Assembly (NCBI RefSeq): GCF_934746965.1
Contig: NZ_CAKVFS010000007.1
Location: 54,490 to 118,489 of the forward strand
Direction: 5' to 3'
Origin: an uncultured Methanobrevibacter sp.
GTDB lineage: Archaea; Methanobacteriota; Methanobacteria; Methanobacteriales; Methanobacteriaceae
DNA length: 64,000 bases
How positions within the stretch are numbered: position 1 is the first letter of the stretch; each line of letters begins with the position of its first letter. The notes beneath the pieces were generated by a model. That model saw only the letters and a list, made by a program, of their open reading frames with translations, was not told the DNA's origin and did no database searches. Below are positions 58,918-64,000 of the stretch, one piece after another. A program made the position numbers and the translations under genes.

Positions 58918-59727
58918 ATGAAAAAGAAAAATAAATATTTAATTGGTATTATCGCAATTATTGTTATAATTGCAGGTGCATTGATTGTTTCTGCAGATGC
59001 AGGATCATCAAAGGTTCAAGTTGCAGGATCAACTTCTGTTCAACCTGTTGCTGAAAAGTTAGTCGAAGTTTACAAACAATCCCATCCTGATGCTCAAATT
59101 AATGTGCAAGGTGGAGGATCTAGTGTAGGTATCAAAAGTGCTGAAGACGGATCTGCTGATATTGGTATGTGTTCCAAAGCTTTAGACAATAATAGTTCTT
59201 TACAACAATATGAATTAGGTAAAGATGGTATTGTAATAGCTGTTAATCCTCAAAACCAAGTTTCAGATTTATCTAATGAACAACTTCAAGGAATTTTCTC
59301 TGGTAATATTACTAACTGGAATCAAGTAGGTGGAAGTGATGGAGAAATAAACGTCATCACTCGTGAAGAAGGTTCAGGTACTTTAGATGCATTCGAAAGT
59401 ATTGTTATGGGTGACAGTAAAATAAAAGATGATGCTGTTGTTCAAAGTTCTACTGAAGCAGTGAAACAATCAGTTTCCCAAGATCCAAACGCAATTGGTT
59501 TTGTATCTTACGCTCATATAAGTGATGATATTAAAGCAGTTAATGTTAATGGAGTTGCACCATCTGATGCTACTATTGCAGATGGTTCTTATGAACTTCA
59601 AAGACCATTTTTATTCTTAACCAACGGTGAACCTACTGGTGAAACCAAAAACTTCATCGATTGGGTATTAAGTGATGATGGTGGTAAAGTATTAACTGAT
59701 GAAAAAATTATTAAATCTTCAAAATAG
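58918..59727 (+). CDS. pstS: phosphate ABC transporter substrate-binding protein
   Basis: This encodes 269 residues from ATG 58918, behind GTGAGGAG. A signal anchor (KYLIGIIAIIVIIAGALIVSA) is followed by VAGSTSVQPVAEKL, GGGSSVGIKSAEDGSADIGMCSK and TREEGSGTLDAFES in pieces, which form the phosphate site of PstS. There is no lipobox Cys, so the anchor helix or a free signal peptide retains it. It is the first gene of pstSCAB-phoU. Confidence 0.95.
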   Translation: MKKKNKYLIGIIAIIVIIAGALIVSADAGSSKVQVAGSTSVQPVAEKLVEVYKQSHPDAQINVQGGGSSVGIKSAEDGSADIGMCSKALDNNSSLQQYELGKDGIVIAVNPQNQVSDLSNEQLQGIFSGNITNWNQVGGSDGEINVITREEGSGTLDAFESIVMGDSKIKDDAVVQSSTEAVKQSVSQDPNAIGFVSYAHISDDIKAVNVNGVAPSDATIADGSYELQRPFLFLTNGEPTGETKNFIDWVLSDDGGKVLTDEKIIKSSK

Positions 59728-59732
59728 ATTTA
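59712..59732 (+). other. hairpin straddling the pstS stop codon
   Basis: TAAATCT (59712-59718) pairs with AGATTTA (59726-59732), with the TAG stop (59725-59727) at the loop edge. No T-run follows, so it may protect or end part of the pstS mRNA and let pstCAB be made at lower level. Confidence 0.35.
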
Positions 59733-59742
59733 CAGTGATTTG

Positions 59743-60618
59743 ATGGAAACTAAAAATTTTAGTGAATTTTTAATTGAGAAAGGATTGTTTATAACAGCAA
59801 TCTTTTCCATTCTTGTTATTTTTATAATATTGGCATTTATTGTTAGTGAAGCAATTCCTGCATTTCAAGATTATGGATTTTTCCAATTTTTAACTGGTAG
59901 TAATTGGGCACCTAATGAAGGTCAATTTGGTGTTTTCCCAATGATTGTTGGTTCAATTTTTGTAACGTTACTTTCATTGGTAATAGCAGTTCCTTTATCT
60001 TTATTATGTGCGATATTTATGGAAGAAATTGCTCCTGATAAAATAAAATTGATTTTAAAACCAGTTATCCAAACATTGTCTGGTATTCCTTCAGTTGTTT
60101 ATGGGTTCTTTGGTTTAACAGTATTAGTGCCTATTGTACGTCAGAATTTTGGTGGTACTGGATTTAGTGTATTTACAGCTGCTTTAATTTTATCTGTTAT
60201 GATATTGCCAACAATTATATCTGTGTCTCAAGATGCAATTAAAGCAGTTCCTAGCGAGTATAAAGAAGCAGCATTAGGTTTGGGATCTACTAATTGGCAA
60301 ACAATTCGCCATATAATTGTTCCATCTGCATTACCTGGGATAATTACTGCAATTATTCTTGGTATCGGAAGGGCAATTGGTGAAACTTTAGCAGTGATTA
60401 TGGTGGCAGGTAATGTTGCTCAAATTCCTGGATCAATATTTGCTCCAGTTAGAACACTTACAACAAATATTGCATTAGAAATGGGTTATGCTACTGGTTT
60501 ACATTATAATGCATTGTTTGGTACTGCTGTTGTATTGTTTATTATAATTGCAGCTTTATTGTTAGTGGCAAATTATGTTCAAAATAAATATGGTATTGGT
60601 GCGGAGGGGATTGAATGA
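59743..60618 (+). CDS. pstC: phosphate ABC transporter permease PstC
   Basis: This encodes 291 residues from ATG 59743; a TTG one codon earlier is in frame. Six membrane helices are seen. The EAA-type loop is EYKEAALGLGSTNWQTIRHIIVPSALPGI in pieces, near residue 195, and the helix before it has TLSGIPSVVYGFFGLTVLVP. It overlaps pstA by 4 bases. Confidence 0.94.
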   Translation: METKNFSEFLIEKGLFITAIFSILVIFIILAFIVSEAIPAFQDYGFFQFLTGSNWAPNEGQFGVFPMIVGSIFVTLLSLVIAVPLSLLCAIFMEEIAPDKIKLILKPVIQTLSGIPSVVYGFFGLTVLVPIVRQNFGGTGFSVFTAALILSVMILPTIISVSQDAIKAVPSEYKEAALGLGSTNWQTIRHIIVPSALPGIITAIILGIGRAIGETLAVIMVAGNVAQIPGSIFAPVRTLTTNIALEMGYATGLHYNALFGTAVVLFIIIAALLLVANYVQNKYGIGAEGIE

Positions 60619-61463
60619 AGAGTTTTTGCTCTCCTAAAACTTCTCAGAAAATAATGAATGGTGTATTTGTATTATCTGGTATTGTTACATTATTTATATT
60701 GATTATTATATTGGGATATATTCTTATTAAAGGAATTCCAGTTATTAACTTTGAGTTTTTATTCTCAAGTCCAATTGATGCTGGAAGAGAAGGTGGAATA
60801 TTCCCTATGATTATCTCAAGTATATATGTTGTATTTATTGCTGCAATAATAGCTACTCCATTAGGTGTTGGTGCAGCTATTTACATGTCTGAATATGCTT
60901 CAAATCAAAAACTTATTAAATTTATTAGATTTGGATCCGAAACATTAGCTTCAATTCCATCTATTGTATTTGGTTTATTTGGTTTAGCATTTTTTGTTGT
61001 GTTCTTAAAATTAGGCTGGTGTATATTATCTGGTGGATTAGTTTTAGCATTAATGGCTATTCCAACAATTTTCCAGGTTGCTGAGGTTACATTAACTTCA
61101 ATTCCAAATTCTTACAAAGAAGGAAGTTATGGGTTAGGTGCTACAAAATGGCAGGTTATTTATTCAGTTATATTGCCTGCAGCTTTGCCGGGAATAATTA
61201 CTGGAGTTATTTTAGCTATGACTAGGGCTATTTCAGAAGCAGCTGCAGTTATGTATGCTGTAGGATCAGCATTAACAGTTCCAATATCTATATTTGATCC
61301 TGGTAGGCCTTTACCACTCCATTTGTATGTATTGGCTACTGAAGGAGTTTCACTTCAAAACGCATATGGGACAGCTGCTGTATTGGTAATTATTGTATTA
61401 ATATTAACTATTGTGACTAATTTAGTCGTTGATAGGTATCAAAAGAAAATTATGGGGAAATAA
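60615..61463 (+). CDS. pstA: phosphate ABC transporter permease PstA
   Basis: This encodes 282 residues, six helices, with ETLASIPSIVFGLFGLAFFV and the EAA-type loop YKEGSYGLGATKWQVIY followed by LPAALPGIITGVILAM. It pairs with PstC in the channel. ATG 60615 overlaps the pstC stop, and pstB follows after 3 bp. Confidence 0.94.
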   Translation: MKSFCSPKTSQKIMNGVFVLSGIVTLFILIIILGYILIKGIPVINFEFLFSSPIDAGREGGIFPMIISSIYVVFIAAIIATPLGVGAAIYMSEYASNQKLIKFIRFGSETLASIPSIVFGLFGLAFFVVFLKLGWCILSGGLVLALMAIPTIFQVAEVTLTSIPNSYKEGSYGLGATKWQVIYSVILPAALPGIITGVILAMTRAISEAAAVMYAVGSALTVPISIFDPGRPLPLHLYVLATEGVSLQNAYGTAAVLVIIVLILTIVTNLVVDRYQKKIMGK

Positions 61464-61466
61464 ATA

Positions 61467-62216
61467 ATGAAACTGGAAGTTAGAAATTTAAATACATTCT
61501 TTGAGGATACTCAAATTTTAAAAAATGTAAATATGGATGTTCCAAAGAATTCAGTTACTGCACTTATTGGACCGTCTGGATGCGGTAAATCTACATTTAT
61601 CAGAACAATTAATCGTATGAATGATTTGATTCCTACATTTAGCCATGATGGAAATATCTTTTTAGATGGTGTAGATGTTTATGATGATTCTGTAGATGTT
61701 GTTGATTTAAGAAAAAAAGTAGGTATGGTTTTTCAAAAGCCGAATCCATTTCCAAAATCTATATTTGATAATGTTGCATATGGATTAAGAATTCATGGTG
61801 AAGAAGATGAAGATTATATTGCGCAAGTAGTTGAAAAAAGTTTAAAATCAGCAGCTATTTGGGATGAAGTTAAAGATAAATTAGACAAGTCTGCTATGGG
61901 TTTATCTGGAGGTCAACAACAAAGATTGTGTATTGCCCGTACAATCGCAGTTAGTCCGGAAGTAATATTGATGGATGAACCTTGTTCTGCATTAGATCCA
62001 ATTTCCACATTAAAAATTGAGAATTTAATTCATGAACTTAAGGAAAAATACACTATTGTCATGGTTACACATAATATGCAACAAGCTACGAGAGTATCTA
62101 AATATACTTCTTTCTTCTTAAATGGAGAAATAATTGAAAGTGGATTAACTGATCAAATATTTGTAAATCCAAAAGAAGAAAAAACAGAAGAATATATTAC
62201 TGGAAGATTTGGTTAA
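61467..62216 (+). CDS. pstB: phosphate ABC transporter ATPase PstB
   Basis: This encodes 249 residues. Walker A GPSGCGKST near residue 33, Q-loop MVFQKPNPFPKSIFDNVAYG, signature LSGGQQQRLCIART and Walker B VILMDEPCSALDP are intact, and the N-P-F-P and S-A-L-D-P pieces are PstB-specific. Phosphate uptake is powered here with PstC and PstA. Confidence 0.95.
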   Translation: MKLEVRNLNTFFEDTQILKNVNMDVPKNSVTALIGPSGCGKSTFIRTINRMNDLIPTFSHDGNIFLDGVDVYDDSVDVVDLRKKVGMVFQKPNPFPKSIFDNVAYGLRIHGEEDEDYIAQVVEKSLKSAAIWDEVKDKLDKSAMGLSGGQQQRLCIARTIAVSPEVILMDEPCSALDPISTLKIENLIHELKEKYTIVMVTHNMQQATRVSKYTSFFLNGEIIESGLTDQIFVNPKEEKTEEYITGRFG

Positions 62217-62226
62217 GGTGATTTTA

Positions 62227-62916
62227 ATGGAAAATAATGAGTATCCTACTTATGTATTTGAAGAAAGAATGGAATCAATCAAAAAGAATCTTAGAAACTA
62301 TTGTAATGAAACATTAAATTTACATAGAAAAGCAACTTCTTTGTTGACTAATTTTGATGAAGAAATAGTGGTAGATGTTGTTGAAAAATCTAAAGAATTA
62401 GATATTTCGGGACATGAAATTGAAAGAAGTTGTATTAGATTCATAGCAATGGAACAACCATTAGCTTCTGATTTAATGTATATTGAATCATCTATTAGGG
62501 TCATATCTCATGTAAAAAGAATAGCTTATTTATGTAAAAACATTGCAGAATCTGCAGCTACTATTGAAGGAATTGAAATCCCAGATAAAATAATTGGGGA
62601 TTTAGAGTATATGGCAGATTATGTTCAAATCATGTTAACTAGAGGTTTTGGATCTTTTTGTAATCAGGATATTAATGTTGCAAGAGAATTAGCTGTTGAT
62701 GATGATAAAGTAGATGATTTGTTTGATGTTATTTTATCACAAACTACTGAAATATTAACTGGAAAAACAGAATACGCATTGGAAATTGTTAATATTATAT
62801 TTATTGCAAGATACTTAGAAAGAATTGCTGATAGGGTAGTTAATATTGGAGAAAGAGTCATATTTATTAATACTCATAAAAGACCTCATATTGAAGAATT
62901 AAAAAAAGAAGAATAA
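62227..62916 (+). CDS. phoU: phosphate signalling protein PhoU
   Basis: This encodes 229 residues from ATG 62227 behind AAGGTGA. Two PhoU repeats with metal-binding positions: SSIRVISHVKRIAYLCKNIAE and ARYLERIADRVVNIGER. It has no HTH, unlike the gene at 57873, so it likely modulates the transporter rather than DNA. The stop codon lies in a 9-bp hairpin. Confidence 0.9.
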   Translation: MENNEYPTYVFEERMESIKKNLRNYCNETLNLHRKATSLLTNFDEEIVVDVVEKSKELDISGHEIERSCIRFIAMEQPLASDLMYIESSIRVISHVKRIAYLCKNIAESAATIEGIEIPDKIIGDLEYMADYVQIMLTRGFGSFCNQDINVARELAVDDDKVDDLFDVILSQTTEILTGKTEYALEIVNIIFIARYLERIADRVVNIGERVIFINTHKRPHIEELKKEE

Positions 62917-62945
62917 TTATTTAATTATTCTCTCCTATTTTTTAT
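62911..62945 (+). terminator. terminator hairpin over the phoU stop codon
   Basis: GAATAATTA (62911-62919) pairs with TAATTATTC (62922-62930), with TAA at 62914-62916 in the left arm; T-rich sequence follows. It also faces the convergent fumarase gene. Confidence 0.6.
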
Positions 62946-63787
62946 TTTTTGTCATATAGTTTAGTGGTGGCATGTCTGTCTGCCCAACATTGTACACAAA
63001 CACCAATTGGTAATCCTGCAGTATGTGTGTGTGCTTTTAATATTTTCACATCTAATGTTGTTGTTTTACCACCTAATCCCATAGGACCAATTCCTGAGTT
63101 ATTGATTTCTTCAAGAATTTCTAATTCTAATTTAGCTATTTCTGGATCAGGGTTTCTTTTACCTACTTCTCCAAGAAGTGCTTTTTTACCTAATTTTAAA
63201 CATAAATCTGAAGTTCCTCCAATTCCAACTCCAATTACAGTTGGTGGGCAGGGTTTTCCTTTAGCTTTTAAAACAGATTCGACAACAAAATCTTTTATAC
63301 CTTGGATTCCTTCTGCAGGTAATGCCATTTTCATAGCATTGTTGTTTTCAGAGCCAAATCCTTTAGGTAAAATAGTTATTTCTATGTAGTCCTCATTTGT
63401 TAATTCAATATCTATTGGAGGGATGTAGTCTCCTACATTAATATTAGTATTTTCTCTTGTTAACGGATCAACGATATTTGGTCTAATTGGAATTTCTTTT
63501 GTAGCTTTTTTAATTCCTTCTTCGATACCTTCTCTAAGGTTTTCAACTTCAACATTTCCTAATTTAACAAAAACTACGGGCAAACCTGTATCTTGACACA
63601 TTGGAATTTGTTTTTCTTCAGCAAGTTTAATATTTTTTAAAATAGCTTCAATATTTAATCTTGCAAGTTCATTATCTTCAACTTTAAGAGCATCTTCAAG
63701 TGCTTTTTTTACATCGTTTCCTAAAATGATAACTGCTTTTTTGTAAAGTTCATAAACAGCATCTTTTATCATATCTTGTGTAATCAA
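62942..63787 (-). CDS. fumA: fumarate hydratase class I, alpha subunit
   Basis: This encodes 281 residues, the size of the separate alpha chain of two-subunit class I fumarase. The enzyme interconverts malate and fumarate in the reductive branch of the incomplete citric acid cycle. Cluster cysteines lie in QIPMCQDTGLPVVF (about residue 60), GLGGKTTTLDV and CVQCWADRHATTKLY. The start is TTG 63787, spaced from AAAAGG; ATG 63772 is an alternative. The beta subunit is not beside it, so it must lie elsewhere. Confidence 0.9.
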   Translation of the reverse strand: MITQDMIKDAVYELYKKAVIILGNDVKKALEDALKVEDNELARLNIEAILKNIKLAEEKQIPMCQDTGLPVVFVKLGNVEVENLREGIEEGIKKATKEIPIRPNIVDPLTRENTNINVGDYIPPIDIELTNEDYIEITILPKGFGSENNNAMKMALPAEGIQGIKDFVVESVLKAKGKPCPPTVIGVGIGGTSDLCLKLGKKALLGEVGKRNPDPEIAKLELEILEEINNSGIGPMGLGGKTTTLDVKILKAHTHTAGLPIGVCVQCWADRHATTKLYDKK

Positions 63788-64000
63788 AATAAAAACCTTT
63801 TTAATATTTTTTTATAAAAAAGAAAAGTTATTTATAATTTTGTATTTTAAGGTTTAATAAATTTTTTTAAAAAATTGTCTTCTAGTGATAAAATTTATTT
63901 TTCTATAAAATTTTTTTATATTATTGAGTCTGTAAAATTTTATAGGCTTATTTGATTTTGAATTTTTTTACAGACGAAATTTCGTTTTGATAAAATTTCA
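63788..64000. other. AT-rich region to the window edge with inverted repeats
   Basis: No gene is visible. TCTGTAAAA (63929-63937) is the inverse of TTTTACAGA (63966-63974), and a palindrome ACGAAATTTCGT lies at about 63974-63985. It may be upstream control DNA of fumA or of a gene beyond the edge. Confidence 0.35.

Overview
The window looks like chromosomal DNA from a hydrogenotrophic methanogenic archaeon of the order Methanobacteriales, most likely Methanobrevibacter and plausibly M. smithii or a close relative. The reasons are the very high A+T content, archaeal TATA boxes (TTTATATA type), archaeal information-processing genes (Spt5, SecE, stalk proteins P0 and L12, RadB, ABCE1, aEF1B, Pth2), methanogenesis genes (mtrH, hmd with its hcg maturation genes, the methanofuran gene mfnE), and a giant beta-helix adhesin-like protein typical of gut Methanobrevibacter. 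The species was not checked by alignment.

Region by region. 1-2.8 kb: a partial F420 glutamate-ligase-like gene, a COG1751 protein, and a stand-alone mtrH behind a long AT-rich leader. 2.8-7.7 kb: ftsZ, secE, spt5 and the ribosomal stalk genes L11, L1, P0 and L12, with a structured leader before L1. 7.8-12.9 kb: alaS, a Na+/H+ antiporter and thiI. 13.2-21.3 kb: one 2718-residue secreted adhesin-like protein. 21.5-31.3 kb: core metabolism and information genes (fructose bisphosphatase/aldolase, archaetidylinositol phosphate synthase, Sua5, radB, an uncharacterised three-gene operon, ABCE1, pth2, mfnE, a zinc finger, aEF1B, a MarR regulator). 31.5-39.6 kb: a lone TctA-family permease, a methyltransferase, a TadA/TadC secretion pair, an ABC exporter with two duplicated permeases behind palindromic operators, and a DUF4012 protein. 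39.8-44.1 kb: an iron-uptake locus (feoB, feoA, a zinc ribbon) preceded by 1.5 kb of non-coding DNA holding tandem repeat units, each with its own TATA box and paired DtxR-like operators. 44.1-46.9 kb: a cobalt/nickel ECF transporter (cbiMNQO). 47-49.4 kb: a polysaccharide-polymerase-like protein, an anchored unknown protein and a small ferredoxin. 49.5-49.7 kb: tRNA-Leu and tRNA-Thr. 49.7-57 kb: hmd and all seven hcg cofactor genes, hcgG divergent from the rest. 57-62.9 kb: a membrane protein, an HTH-PhoU regulator, pstSCAB and phoU. 62.9 kb to the end: fumarase alpha subunit.

Several loci serve metal and phosphate supply: feo for Fe(II), cbi for Co/Ni, and the nickel-free hydrogenase Hmd with its complete FeGP-cofactor pathway, which lets methanogenesis continue when nickel is scarce. 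The strongest candidate for something undescribed is 39.9-41.15 kb. Three to four tandem units there each combine a fixed-geometry promoter (TATA flanked by two iron-box operators 68-70 bp apart) with conserved hairpins and no conserved reading frame. They could be a family of metal-regulated small RNAs or an operator array in front of feoB. A second general pattern is that many genes end in a terminator-like hairpin that straddles the stop codon.
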